From positions 372,001-436,000 of the forward strand of contig NZ_FQWD01000004.1 of NCBI RefSeq assembly GCF_900129565.1: DNA of 64,000 bases, read 5' to 3'. The stretch is from Marisediminitalea aggregata (GTDB lineage: Bacteria > Pseudomonadota > Gammaproteobacteria > Enterobacterales > Alteromonadaceae). The position numbers and the translations under genes were made by a program. Positions within the stretch are counted from its first letter, which is position 1; each line of letters starts with the position of its first letter. The notes under the pieces were generated by a model, which was given only the letters and a program-made list of their open reading frames with translations, was not told the DNA's origin and ran no database searches. Positions 51,406 to 60,726 of the stretch are shown here, piece by piece.

Positions 51406-52952
51406 GTGAGTCAGTGAGCGCCTCTGCCAGCATGACCGAGGGATGGCAACGCGCGTCCAAATGGTCAGTTCTGCATTTTCTGTTTGAGCAATTAAAGCAC
51501 TCTGTGAATCTGGCATTTTATGCTGTGCCCGCATTACTGTTGGGGGCACATAACAATATCCCGGAAGAATTAATGCCGCTTTTACTGCTGGGACTGGGCG
51601 TCACATTTGTAGTCTCAGGCGTGCTAAAATATTGGTTTTTCCAATTCACCGTATCGAAAACAGGGATAGCCATTCGCTCCGGGGTGTTTGATAGAACCTA
51701 CACAGACCTGCCTTTTGAGCGAATTCAAAACGTAAAATTCGACCAGCCCTTTTATTTTCGCTTCAATGACATGCTGGTTGTCACTCTGGATACCGCTGGC
51801 TCAGCAAAACAGGAAGCGCGTTTTGCCGGTGTAACGAGAGACTATGCCGAAGCAGTCAAACACACTATTTTGCAAGCCCGCAAGGTTCTGCAAACTCAGG
51901 CGAAGGACGCGTCAGACGAAGAAGCAGTGAGTTCAGAGTCAGACATTGCGGACCGCGTAATCAATCGCCGCAGCATAAAAGACTTAGTATTGCATGGCAT
52001 TACCAACAACCGGATATGGATCCTGCTCGGGGCGGCAGCGCCTTTCTATGACCAAGGAACTAACTGGGTAATTGAACAAATGACCGCCCTGCGCCCTCAC
52101 ATAGAGCAATGGTTTGGCAGTGAAGCCGTAACATTCTGGTATGTGGGCGTGATGACGGCAATGGTGGCCTTTGGCCTGCTGGTTATTATGGCGCTGCTAT
52201 CGGTAGGTGGCAGTATTTTGATGTATTACGGTTATACCTTGTCGAAGCGGGACGACAAATACATACGCAGAAGCGGTCTGATCAATCGCCAGGAAGTCAG
52301 CATGAAACACTCCCGAATTCAGGTGTTCCGCATGCAACAGGATTGGTTAGACAGGTTGTTAAAACGCGTAAACCTGTATTTTGAACAAAACGTGACAGGC
52401 ACGCAGTATCAACCGGAAGCGAAAGCAACCAACAAATTGCTGGTGCCCTCCGTAACCGTTGCAGAGGCAGAATCCCTGGCAGACGACGTATTTGCTCAGC
52501 AACACGCCCGGCATATTCAGTATACGGGGGCGCATGTGCGTTACTTCTGGCGCCTGATGTTTATTGTTGTGTTGCCGCTCACACTGGGTGTTGGTTCGCT
52601 GACCATCGGTATTCTCGGGGCTTACGGTGTGCTGCTTACACTTGCGTTTGTTGGCTGCGCCAGCGTGGTCGCCAGAGCCTGCTGGAAACGATGGGGATTA
52701 GCCCATGACGACAACTATATCTATTTGCGTAAAGGTGCGTTTGGCGTGGATTACTGGTGTTTTCCGCGGAGTAAACTGCAGCAAGTGGCACTGCGAACCA
52801 ACATATTTATGAAAAAACGCCGTCTGGTCAGCCTGGATTTAATTCTGGCAAGCGGCAGACTGACTATGCCTTATTTATCTGAGGAGGTCGCTTATGCCCT
52901 TGCAGACCACTCTCTGGCGGAAATCGAGCGAGACAAACCTGGCTGGATGTAA
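51402..52952 (+). CDS. Bacterial PH-domain protein, YdbT type
   Basis: A 516-aa membrane protein with repeated units of two helices plus bPH2 domain (PH segments about 75-160, 265-350 and 430-510). Recognisable are FQFTVSKTGIAIRSGVFDRTYTDLPFERIQNV, RSGLINRQEVSMKHSRIQVFRMQQDWLDRL and the late DDNYIYLRKGAFGVDYWCFPRSKLQQV. It is coupled to the YdbS-type gene. Its 3' end lies 3 bases from that of the convergent membrane-protein gene. Confidence 0.82.
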   Translation: MSESVSASASMTEGWQRASKWSVLHFLFEQLKHSVNLAFYAVPALLLGAHNNIPEELMPLLLLGLGVTFVVSGVLKYWFFQFTVSKTGIAIRSGVFDRTYTDLPFERIQNVKFDQPFYFRFNDMLVVTLDTAGSAKQEARFAGVTRDYAEAVKHTILQARKVLQTQAKDASDEEAVSSESDIADRVINRRSIKDLVLHGITNNRIWILLGAAAPFYDQGTNWVIEQMTALRPHIEQWFGSEAVTFWYVGVMTAMVAFGLLVIMALLSVGGSILMYYGYTLSKRDDKYIRRSGLINRQEVSMKHSRIQVFRMQQDWLDRLLKRVNLYFEQNVTGTQYQPEAKATNKLLVPSVTVAEAESLADDVFAQQHARHIQYTGAHVRYFWRLMFIVVLPLTLGVGSLTIGILGAYGVLLTLAFVGCASVVARACWKRWGLAHDDNYIYLRKGAFGVDYWCFPRSKLQQVALRTNIFMKKRRLVSLDLILASGRLTMPYLSEEVAYALADHSLAEIERDKPGWM

Positions 52953-52955
52953 TGG

Positions 52956-53696
52956 CTAAGGCACTTCCCGGTAGGCAGTCACGGTAAGCCCCCACATACT
53001 GCGGTGCCCGGCCACTTCGATCTTTCCGCTTGGTGCCATTGAGTCGTAATCGCGCTTAGTGATGCAGATTGTCGATGATGTTAACCCCTCTGCAGCGTCG
53101 AGGTCCGCACGATAATGGCAGCCTTTTCTGCGTGTTTTCAGCTTATAGGTGGTTGTGTATTCATAACGGTTGTAGGTTGCAAACTCATGCCCTGCCGCAG
53201 GAATAACATAGTTGATAAAAGGGAACAGGAACATGGCAAATAATAATGGCACAAACGCCAGTGTGAACTTCCAGCTACGACTGCGCCGCTTCAAATTCCG
53301 GCTAAAAAAATTGTCTTTTGAGACAAAAGCGTAAAAAGCGCCCGACAGGGCAATGGTATAAACCAGTACCTGAGTAAATACCCACTCTCCCCACCAAGCA
53401 GCAGGAATGTAGCCCTGTCTGAAAATAACCAGCATATCCAGCAATAGCACACCAATTAACAGCCCTTGCCAGAACCAAACCCAGAGCTTGTTTTCTTTTG
53501 GCACGGGTTCTAACGCTTCGCCATAGTAAGTATCGTCCATGGCCTTTTCTGATGCCGGCTGCTCATCGCGACGTTTGACGAGCCACTCCTGAAGCTCAAC
53601 AAAACGCTCTGGAAAACGTTCCCGGTCAAGTTGGGATAACGCGTCTTCGAGTTCTTCCAGACTGTAGTTCTGGTAATCAGGTCCCTGTTGATTCAC
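52956..53696 (-). CDS. Membrane protein of unknown function
   Basis: A 246-aa protein. Residues 10-45 form a helix with YSLEELEDALSQLDRERFPERF, a motif that recurs at the N-termini of many gammaproteobacterial membrane proteins. Four hydrophobic segments follow (about 72-95, 105-125, 145-170) and a C-terminal soluble domain has two Cys (CHYRADLDAA and TICITKRD) that may pair. It starts 8 bases after the coiled-coil gene. No function can be named. Confidence 0.65.
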   Translation of the reverse strand: MNQQGPDYQNYSLEELEDALSQLDRERFPERFVELQEWLVKRRDEQPASEKAMDDTYYGEALEPVPKENKLWVWFWQGLLIGVLLLDMLVIFRQGYIPAAWWGEWVFTQVLVYTIALSGAFYAFVSKDNFFSRNLKRRSRSWKFTLAFVPLLFAMFLFPFINYVIPAAGHEFATYNRYEYTTTYKLKTRRKGCHYRADLDAAEGLTSSTICITKRDYDSMAPSGKIEVAGHRSMWGLTVTAYREVP

Positions 53697-53704
53697 GTTG
53701 TATC

Positions 53705-54415
53705 CTAAGGCGTTGCAGTCAGTACGTCCTGCCAGTTGTATTCGCGCTCGTAGTCACCGCGTTTGCGGTTGTACTGGTACACCGAAGTATGAAAGCGCAG
53801 CGTCTCTGGCACAAAGCCGTCCGGTAGCTGCAAGTAGAAGGTCACTGCCTGAAAATATTTGAAACCGAAAGCAATGTCGCCTTCTGGCAGAAACGCGTCT
53901 TTTGACGACTGTAACACGGTGTGTTTGCCGTTCTGGCTGCCCGTGATTTCCAACTGCAAGGTGCCTTTCACTACGGCATTAACCGCGCGCTGCTGAAGTA
54001 ATACCATCGAGCCTTTGAAGTAGTTGTTGCCTGCAGACGCTGTGATCTCGAGCCCGTCGATGAAAAAGCCATCCTGACTAGTTTCGGGTGCCATCACATG
54101 CTGATAAAACGCTTTGTCCTGCTGCAGAGAAAACACTTTTTCCTGCAGGCTAACCAGTTCGGTTTTTAACTGTTCGGCGTGCATGGTGGTCAGTTCCAGT
54201 TCCACACGTAACTGGTTTTGCGAGGTTTTCAGCTGTGCATTCTCGGCCCGAAGCGTGGTCACGGCGTTGTTTGCACTGGCCAGTGCGTCGGTCAAACGAG
54301 AACGGTCAACATTCGCCAGCACAAAGCCAAACACCACCATGGCGATCAGGCTCAAACCAAGCAAAATAACCGTACGGGTATGGCCTAACCGCTTAGGAAT
54401 ATCAGATACATGCAT
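53705..54415 (-). CDS. Single-pass membrane coiled-coil protein (DUF6776-like)
   Basis: A 236-aa protein with one membrane helix near the N-terminus (about 15-35), a coiled coil (about 45-105: LTDALASANNAVTTLRAENAQLKTSQNQLRVELELTTMHAEQL, read as heptads) and a C-terminal beta-domain (about 115-235) of the DUF6776 kind. Orientation suggests a periplasmic domain. It is the first of a two-gene unit with the membrane protein at 52956. Role unknown. Confidence 0.7.
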   Translation of the reverse strand: MHVSDIPKRLGHTRTVILLGLSLIAMVVFGFVLANVDRSRLTDALASANNAVTTLRAENAQLKTSQNQLRVELELTTMHAEQLKTELVSLQEKVFSLQQDKAFYQHVMAPETSQDGFFIDGLEITASAGNNYFKGSMVLLQQRAVNAVVKGTLQLEITGSQNGKHTVLQSSKDAFLPEGDIAFGFKYFQAVTFYLQLPDGFVPETLRFHTSVYQYNRKRGDYEREYNWQDVLTATP

Positions 54416-54590
54416 AGCCAGACTTCACCCGGACCTAGTTAACTTCAGAACAATGCCATGCACTTTGCCCGTTTTACCCACATTATTCAAATATCTTTAC
54501 CGCAGTAATAGGCCTGTACAACTACTCAATACTTTGAATATTAAGCGCTTGTGGTAGTATTTAACCATTCCCTTGTGCATGCCCGGTATT

Positions 54591-56267
54591 ATGCGACTGC
54601 AGTCTCTTCGACACGAATTAGCTCACCCCCGCACTTCAGTACAATTGTGCTTACTGGGGATCATTGCTGGTGTCACATCAGCGCTGCTAATCGTGCTGTT
54701 CCGATTAGGCATTGAATGGACACAAACCACCGGGTTAGCGTTACTCAGTCGCTTCGAATTAAGTGACACGCTTGCGTGGATCATCCTGCCCATTGCCGCC
54801 GCGGTGCTGATCCTTATCATCGCCTTTTTTACCGGCTTTAAACACTACCGCCTGGGTATCCCGTTCGTTATTCACCGGGTAAAGAAGCACTATGGCCATA
54901 TTCCGTGGCGCACCACAGTAAACCAGTTTTTTGGCGGCATGTTGGCACTCGCCGGGGGCTTTGTGGTCGGTCGCGAAGGGCCTTCGGTGCATTTGGGTGC
55001 TGCAGGAAGCAGCTTGTTTGGTCAAACCTTGCGACTACCGCAAAACAGTATCCGTACCCTCGCCGGATGTGGCATCGCCGCGGGTATTTCTGCGTCGTTC
55101 AACACGCCTTTAGCCGCGGTTATTTTTGTGATGGAAGTCGTATTACGGGAATACAAGATACACATTTTTGTGCCCGTAATGCTCTCTGCTGCCTGCGGCT
55201 CGGTGATCACCCGCATTGTGTTTGGCGAAGGCAATGAACTGGCGTATTTCTCGTTCTCCTCGTTTAGCCAGTGGGTGTATTTGTACCTGATTGTTTTTGG
55301 TTGTTTGTTGGGGGTACTAGCTACCTTATTTAACCACACGTTAATGACGGTCATGACCGCATTTCGTCGGGTTTCGATGGTGTGGCGCTTGTTGCTCGCT
55401 TCGCTTATCACAGCAATAGGCGGTGCATTATTACCTGAGTCGCTGGGAGCAAATTTTGAGGATGTGAATGCGCTGTTTTCACAAAATCCGGAAGCCTTGC
55501 TGGTCCTCACCATTCTGCTAATGAAGTTTGTGCTTGCCACCTGTGCTATTGGCCTGGGTATCCCCGGCGGGATTATCGGCCCGGTTATGGTAATTGGTAT
55601 GCTGGCAGGGGCGTTTTTGTTAATACCCGTTTCACACTGGTTACCCCGCGAAGACTTCACCAGCAGCTTTGCGCTACTGGGCATTGCGGGCATGCTCACC
55701 GCTGTATTGCACGCCCCGCTTGCTGCATTGGTTGCCGTAATGGAGCTGTCCTATCGACCTGAAATTATTTTGCCGGCGATTTTGGTGATCGTCCCGGCCT
55801 ACGTCACCGCTACGCAGTTCCTTGGCAACCGCTCTATCTTTATTCAGCAACTGGATTTTCAGAAGCTGCCCTATGCCATTACCTCTATTCGCGAGGCACT
55901 GGAAAAGACCGGCGTGCAAGCTGCCATGGAAACAGACTTCAAGCTGTTCTACGATGCCCCGGAAGAAGCGTTGCAGAAATTCCTGGCGGACTCGCCTACC
56001 CAGTTAGTTATTCAGCAAAGTAAGTTTGAACTGGATCTTAAATACGCCTGGGTCCACTATGATGTTAGCTTAAGCCAGCATGCACACCCCATTAGCTATC
56101 AAACCATGACGGGCATGTCGTCACAGGCAACCCTGGCTGAAGTCTACGAGCAGCTTAACAGTGCCCGCTCAGGTGCCGTATATATATACGACGACAACCC
56201 TTCGACCATCACAGGTGTGATCACCTGGAACCGGCTGCAGAGCTTTCTGCAGCGCGCTCAGTTTTAA
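54591..56267 (+). CDS. CLC-family chloride channel/transporter
   Basis: A 558-aa CLC protein. The selectivity regions are present: GREGPSVHLGAAGSSLFGQ with the gating Glu (GREGP), GIPGGIIGPVMVIG and LTAVLHAPLAA. A C-terminal soluble part (about 440-555) has two degenerate CBS-like units. The open frame starts at TTG 54573; ATG 54591 is preferred. It may be a Cl-/H+ exchanger or a channel; the second, intracellular proton-transfer Glu was not located with certainty. It is divergent from the coiled-coil gene and 14 bases before hemJ. Confidence 0.9.
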   Translation: MRLQSLRHELAHPRTSVQLCLLGIIAGVTSALLIVLFRLGIEWTQTTGLALLSRFELSDTLAWIILPIAAAVLILIIAFFTGFKHYRLGIPFVIHRVKKHYGHIPWRTTVNQFFGGMLALAGGFVVGREGPSVHLGAAGSSLFGQTLRLPQNSIRTLAGCGIAAGISASFNTPLAAVIFVMEVVLREYKIHIFVPVMLSAACGSVITRIVFGEGNELAYFSFSSFSQWVYLYLIVFGCLLGVLATLFNHTLMTVMTAFRRVSMVWRLLLASLITAIGGALLPESLGANFEDVNALFSQNPEALLVLTILLMKFVLATCAIGLGIPGGIIGPVMVIGMLAGAFLLIPVSHWLPREDFTSSFALLGIAGMLTAVLHAPLAALVAVMELSYRPEIILPAILVIVPAYVTATQFLGNRSIFIQQLDFQKLPYAITSIREALEKTGVQAAMETDFKLFYDAPEEALQKFLADSPTQLVIQQSKFELDLKYAWVHYDVSLSQHAHPISYQTMTGMSSQATLAEVYEQLNSARSGAVYIYDDNPSTITGVITWNRLQSFLQRAQF

Positions 56268-56281
56268 TAAAGGTATACACA

Positions 56282-56710
56282 ATGACAATCCTGTGGCTAA
56301 AAGGCCTTCACATCTTCTTTATGGTTGCCTGGTTTGCCGGTATTTTTTACCTGCCGCGCTTGTTTGTTTATCACGCGGAAGCTGATAATCAGATCGTGAA
56401 AGACACCTTTAAGGTCATGGAACGTCGATTATGGTTATTTGTTACCCCATTCGCCGTATTTACTTTGCTTTTTGGGGTAGCCCTTATCTACACTTATGGA
56501 TATGCATGGTTTGCTGCATCAACCTGGTTGCATATAAAAATTGTATTAGTTACGCTTATTTACGGATACCATTTTTATTTATGGCACCTGGTAAAACAAT
56601 TTGCCGCAGATAAAGTAACGCACTCAGCCCGTTTTTTCCGTATTTTGAATGAAGCGCCGGTGTTGGTATTGCTCGCTATCGTGTTACTGGCGGTCGTTAA
56701 ATTTATCTGA
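56282..56710 (+). CDS. hemJ: Protoporphyrinogen oxidase HemJ
   Basis: A 142-aa membrane protein with four helices and the HemJ signature: WLKGLHIFFMVAWFAGIFYLPRLFVYHAEA (essential His) and LHIKIVLVTLIYGYHF. It oxidises protoporphyrinogen IX to protoporphyrin IX in haem synthesis of bacteria lacking HemG/HemY. It follows the CLC gene after 14 bases. The AAAGGT before the ATG gives a modest ribosome site. Confidence 0.92.
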   Translation: MTILWLKGLHIFFMVAWFAGIFYLPRLFVYHAEADNQIVKDTFKVMERRLWLFVTPFAVFTLLFGVALIYTYGYAWFAASTWLHIKIVLVTLIYGYHFYLWHLVKQFAADKVTHSARFFRILNEAPVLVLLAIVLLAVVKFI

Positions 56711-56774
56711 TTCTTCATTTTTTGATGTTTTCCCGCCCCTAAATGGATGTAAGGGTGCTTAACAAGGACAATAC

Positions 56775-56957
56775 ATGGACGTGAATAACCAGCTACTCAA
56801 AGAGCTGTTACACAAAACGGATATCGCTTTTGAAGCCCTGCGTGCCGATCCCGCCTCAGAAGAATTACAAATGGCGTACGACGAAGCTAAGCAAGCGCTG
56901 GACAATTATGTAACCAGTGCGAAGGAACACCTTCAGTTCAGGCAGCGGCAGCGTTAA
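56775..56957 (+). CDS. Small conserved-type helical protein (60 residues)
   Basis: A 60-aa acidic, predominantly helical protein (MDVNNQLLKELLHKT, ending EHLQFRQRQR) with a clear ribosome site (AAGGA 7 bases upstream). It lies 64 bases after hemJ and is convergent with the YecA-family gene. Similar small proteins seem common in Alteromonadales, but I cannot name a function. Confidence 0.6.
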   Translation: MDVNNQLLKELLHKTDIAFEALRADPASEELQMAYDEAKQALDNYVTSAKEHLQFRQRQR

Positions 56958-56977
56958 ACATACTGCCTGGCTTTTCC

Positions 56978-57601
56978 CTACTCAGATTTAAACGTTTCGA
57001 ATTGATTGGGTAAATGTCCGGCTAATTCACCACTGATCGCAACATATTCTTGCAGCATAGCCGGTAAACTGGCCGCTAGCTTGGGCAGCCCGTCGGCTAA
57101 AACCTTGCGCTGTGCGTCAGGCGCATTGGCAATGGCTTGCTCTGGTTCGGCCAATGTAGAAAACAACTTCAGACAGCGCGTCAACCGTTCTGCTAACCCA
57201 GGTAAATCTGAGCCTTGTTCGCCTCCCTCATGCCACGCACGTTGCCAGACTTTCTCCAGTTGTTGATGTCCGGTCAGTAATCCTTTTAACCATTCACATA
57301 ATCCGGCTCGCTCAGCGTCATTTTCAGACCAGGTACAATACACTGGCAGCAGCACCTGTTGTTTGCGCATTGCATCAAGTGCATCGCGCAGCACTTTCAT
57401 TAGCCCATCTGCCATGTCGTCTGCCTGACCTTTGCTAATGCTATGCGAACCAGACTGTTCAATCACCCAGGGCATCCATTCTTCAGGCATGGGAATTTCA
57501 GGCGAGGAAGCAACGGCAAAGATCACCCCCTCCGCATAGGGGCGCGATGCGAGCATGTGCTTTAATGCCGGGTGTTCAAAAATACTGATTGCCTGTGGCA
57601 T
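56978..57601 (-). CDS. YecA/UPF0149 family protein
   Basis: A 207-aa protein of the UPF0149 family (YgfB/YecA): SIFEHPALKHMLASRPYAEGVIFAVASSPEIPMPEEWMPWVI, then helices including GQADDMADGLMKVLRDALDAM and YCTWSENDAERAGLCEWLKGL. A C-terminal SEC-C zinc motif is not visible, so it is the N-domain type. AAGGGA lies 7 bases before ATG 57601. Function is not established. Confidence 0.78.
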   Translation of the reverse strand: MPQAISIFEHPALKHMLASRPYAEGVIFAVASSPEIPMPEEWMPWVIEQSGSHSISKGQADDMADGLMKVLRDALDAMRKQQVLLPVYCTWSENDAERAGLCEWLKGLLTGHQQLEKVWQRAWHEGGEQGSDLPGLAERLTRCLKLFSTLAEPEQAIANAPDAQRKVLADGLPKLAASLPAMLQEYVAISGELAGHLPNQFETFKSE

Positions 57602-57743
57602 GGTCTGTTCCCTTCGCTTGCATCTGTTCACTGGTTAGCAGGCATGGTTTAATAGCTAAAACAGCACAGGAAGATAAGCGTCGCGATATCCGCGATACCT
57701 GCCTGTGATGTGTCCAGCTTAAAACAATAATAACGAGTGTAGC

Positions 57744-58931
57744 ATGAGCCAATCCCGAACCAAATCCGGATACATTATTGCCGCGGCCTTTATTGGTCCC
57801 GGTACTGTCACCACTGCCAGTCTGGCCGGCGCGCAGTTTGGCTTCCATTTGGTTTGGGCATTAGTGTTCTCTGTGCTTGCGACCATAGTGCTGCAGGATA
57901 TGGCCGTGCGTTTAGGCTTTGCTACCGGCAAAGGCATGAGCGAGGCCCTGCATCATCAGTTCAGACTGCCCTGGATTAAATATCCCTTAGTGTTGCTGGT
58001 CGTTGGGGCTATCGGTGTTGGCAATGCGGCCTATGAATCCGGCAATCTCACTGGCGCGGCGCTGGGCCTGAATAATATTGTTGCGCTGGGCATCGGCCCC
58101 TGGGGTGGGGTCATGGGTGGCCTCGCAGCCATTCTGCTGTGGCGCGGTAAATATCAGCTTATTGAAAACGTGCTGGTCGCATTAGTGGCAATCATGGCGC
58201 TGGTGTTTGTTGTTACATTTGCAGTGTCCGAACCTGATTGGTCGGGTATGTTAAGCCAAATTACCGATCCGGTAATCAATACTGAGAGTCTGACGACAAT
58301 TCTGGCACTGATAGGCACAACGATTGTGCCTTATAACCTGTTTTTACACGCCAGTCTGATAGCGCGACAACAGCAGGAACACAGCCAACCAGCCAGTGAG
58401 TACCGTCGCCAATCTGGTATCGCTATTGGCCTGGGCGGGTTAATTACGCTGGTGATCATGGCCACCGCCATGCAGACTTTCTTTGGTCAGGCCGATGCAC
58501 TGAACGCCGGCAACCTGCCGGCGCAACTCGCTCCGCTGTTAGGACCTTACGCGGAAGTCTTCTTTGCTATGGGTATGTTTGCAGCCGGTCTCACCAGCGC
58601 AATCACTGCACCACTTGCGGCTGCTTATGCGGTGTGCGGCGCACTGAACAAACCAACGGATCTTACCAGCGTATGGTTTCGCGCAGTCTGGGGAATTGTG
58701 TTAGTGGCAGGCGTCGTGGCGACGTTAACCGGCACCAAGCCATTGTATGCGATTTTGTTCGCTCAGGCGGCGAACGGTATTTTACTGCCGATTATTGCGC
58801 TGTTGCTGCTGTATATGATGAATACGCACCCCCAACTTGGCGCGCTTCGCAATCGCTTAACGGCCAATGTGTTGGGAGCTAGCGTGGTTGCTCTGATCGT
58901 CGGACTGACGTACCAAAAGCTATTTGCTTAA
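57744..58931 (+). CDS. Nramp-like membrane transporter with altered metal site
   Basis: A 395-aa protein of the SLC11/Nramp fold with about eleven hydrophobic helices (FIGPGTVTTASLAGAQFG in TM1, GTTIVPYNLFLHASLIAR in TM6). In metal transporters TM1 has DPGN and TM6 has MPH; here these read GPGT (residues 18-21) and VPYN (about 195-198), so the Asp, Asn, Met and His ligands are all replaced. It is therefore unlikely to move Mn/Fe in the standard way. Its last 12 bases overlap the 3' end of the convergent PLP gene. Confidence 0.85.
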   Translation: MSQSRTKSGYIIAAAFIGPGTVTTASLAGAQFGFHLVWALVFSVLATIVLQDMAVRLGFATGKGMSEALHHQFRLPWIKYPLVLLVVGAIGVGNAAYESGNLTGAALGLNNIVALGIGPWGGVMGGLAAILLWRGKYQLIENVLVALVAIMALVFVVTFAVSEPDWSGMLSQITDPVINTESLTTILALIGTTIVPYNLFLHASLIARQQQEHSQPASEYRRQSGIAIGLGGLITLVIMATAMQTFFGQADALNAGNLPAQLAPLLGPYAEVFFAMGMFAAGLTSAITAPLAAAYAVCGALNKPTDLTSVWFRAVWGIVLVAGVVATLTGTKPLYAILFAQAANGILLPIIALLLLYMMNTHPQLGALRNRLTANVLGASVVALIVGLTYQKLFA

Positions 58932-60050
58932 CCGGTCCAGGATCTCCGTTAACATCGCGCGGCTGCAGCCGAAGTTAATGCGGAAGAACTGGGGGGCACC
59001 AAAGTCTTTGCCCGGCGACGGACCAATACCTTTAGATTCACACCATTGCTGTACGTCTGTTACACCCAGTCCACTGCCATCGATCCACGCCAGGAAGGTG
59101 GCGTCTGCAGATACCACAGACAAACCGTCGATGTCGTTTATACGAGAAACCAGGTAATCACGGTTTTCACGCAAATACGCGATTTGCTCTGCCAGCCACT
59201 CATCACCTTCAGTGAAGGCGGCGCGAGTCGCTTCCAACCCCATAATATTTGCCCAGGGCACGATGCCAGCGGCGGCTTGGGTAAACTTACGACGTAACGA
59301 GGCATCAGGGATAATCGCAAATGAGGTCCCTAAACCCGCAACGTTAAAGGTTTTACTGGCGGCCATTAAGGTAATACTGCGATCTTGCAATGCGGCAACC
59401 CGCCCGGCAGGAATGTGTTTTACCTGCTCATTGAGTATAAGGTCACAGTGAATTTCGTCGGAACATAACTTGACGTTGTGTTGTTCACAAATAGCCGCAA
59501 TAGCGTCGACTTCTTGCTGGGTCATCACAGAACCAACGGGATTCATCGGATTACACAGGATCATCAGCTTGCAGCGCGGATCTGCCGCTTCTTTCTCCAG
59601 CGCGTCCAGATCCAGCGTCCAGCGTCCGTCTTGCAGCACGGTGGGAATATCAACGCGTTGCGTGTTATTTAACGCGGGCGCAGCTAACAATGGTGGATAG
59701 TTTGGCGTTTGCACCAACACTTTGTCGCCGTCTTCACAATATGCTTTTATGGCGACGTTGAAAGCCGGAACAACACCCGGTGTCCACACAATCCAGTCTG
59801 ACTCAATTGCCCAGTCGTGCTTGTCACGTAACCAGCGCACAATGGCATCGTTGGCGGGCTGATGCTGGGCAGGCAGTGTGTATCCCATCACACCGTGCTC
59901 TGTCAGTGCGTGTAACGCGTCCAGAATAGGCGGCGCACAGCGAAACTCTGTGTCTGCTACCCAACAAGGCAAAATGTCTTTGCCTGCATATTTTTGCCAT
60001 TTAAACGACCACTGATTGCTGCGGTCAGGCGTGTGATCAAACGTACTCAC
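58920..60050 (-). CDS. PatB/MalY-type cystathionine beta-lyase-like aminotransferase
   Basis: A 376-aa PLP enzyme of fold type I in the MalY/PatB group: GYTLPAQHQPANDAIVRWL, WTPGVVPAFNVAIKAYCEDGD, ILCNPMNPVGSV, SDEIHCDLIL and the Schiff-base Lys in MAASKTFNVAGL (about residue 235), with a final Arg in FFRINFGCSR. Such enzymes act as C-S lyases on cystathionine or cysteine conjugates. The start is GTG 60050 with AAGG 8 bases upstream. It lies 29 bases after the receiver-domain gene on the same strand, a possible operon. Confidence 0.9.
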   Translation of the reverse strand: MSTFDHTPDRSNQWSFKWQKYAGKDILPCWVADTEFRCAPPILDALHALTEHGVMGYTLPAQHQPANDAIVRWLRDKHDWAIESDWIVWTPGVVPAFNVAIKAYCEDGDKVLVQTPNYPPLLAAPALNNTQRVDIPTVLQDGRWTLDLDALEKEAADPRCKLMILCNPMNPVGSVMTQQEVDAIAAICEQHNVKLCSDEIHCDLILNEQVKHIPAGRVAALQDRSITLMAASKTFNVAGLGTSFAIIPDASLRRKFTQAAAGIVPWANIMGLEATRAAFTEGDEWLAEQIAYLRENRDYLVSRINDIDGLSVVSADATFLAWIDGSGLGVTDVQQWCESKGIGPSPGKDFGAPQFFRINFGCSRAMLTEILDRLSK

Positions 60051-60079
60051 TGCGACTACCTTTTAGTTCGATTGCGACA

Positions 60080-60457
60080 TTACTTTGTCAGTTGTTCGGT
60101 TAACAGGCTTATTAGTTTTTCGCGTCTGATTGGCTTCACCAGGTAAGCGACGGCTCCCAGTTGTTTGGCCAGCATTTCGGTCTGACGCGTTGCATAAGCT
60201 GTCATAAAAATAAACGGGACGCTGAGCCCCTTCTCGCGACACGCGCGCAGTAAAGACAAGCCATCGTATTCCGGCATCACCATATCACTGATTATCATAT
60301 CCAGCGATGTGTCGTTTTGATGCATTAAGAATTCTTTTGCGAATGCACTGCGTGCAAAACTGATAACTTGTGCATCCAGCTCCGATTCAATGATGTGAGC
60401 GATGAGTTCCAGCGATACTTCATCATCATCAATAACGGCAATGGTAAACGTAGACAT
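60080..60457 (-). CDS. Single-domain response regulator (CheY-like)
   Basis: A 125-aa receiver domain: DDDE near residues 10-13, phospho-acceptor Asp in IISDMVMPEYDG (about residue 57), Thr in FMTAYA and Lys in YLVKPIRR. No output domain is fused and no histidine kinase is adjacent, so it must partner a distant kinase or act in a phosphorelay. It precedes the PatB-type gene by 29 bases. Identity as a receiver is certain; the target is unknown. Confidence 0.92.
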   Translation of the reverse strand: MSTFTIAVIDDDEVSLELIAHIIESELDAQVISFARSAFAKEFLMHQNDTSLDMIISDMVMPEYDGLSLLRACREKGLSVPFIFMTAYATRQTEMLAKQLGAVAYLVKPIRREKLISLLTEQLTK

Positions 60458-60626
60458 AGGATTGAAACCAAACCATCTAAATTAAACGAATAAGAAGGGC
60501 GTTAACACATGACCAGCCTGAAAGCCTTATCTGTGCGTGTCCTACTATTATAAAACGGGATCACCGATTTTGCTCAAACGCCCGATGACCACACCACACA
60601 AGTTACTATGTTCCTAATAGTAATAG

Positions 60627-60658
60627 AAAAAGGCCGGTTGCGATAGCAACCGGCCTTT
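60627..60658 (-). terminator. Terminator of typA
   Basis: A 13-bp stem AAAGGCCGGTTGC (60629-60641) / GCAACCGGCCTTT (60646-60658) with a GATA loop. On the minus strand it is followed by TTTTTCTA, so it ends typA transcription (stop at 60727). Confidence 0.9.
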
Positions 60659-60726
60659 GCATATATAACTAAATCGAATAATTCGCGGCGAACATCACAA
60701 AAACTGAGATGTACCCGACGTAATGA

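Noticed and set aside
55022..55699. 225-codon antisense frame in the CLC gene
   Set aside because: Low-complexity Ser/Thr/Ile composition, an antisense shadow of membrane helices.
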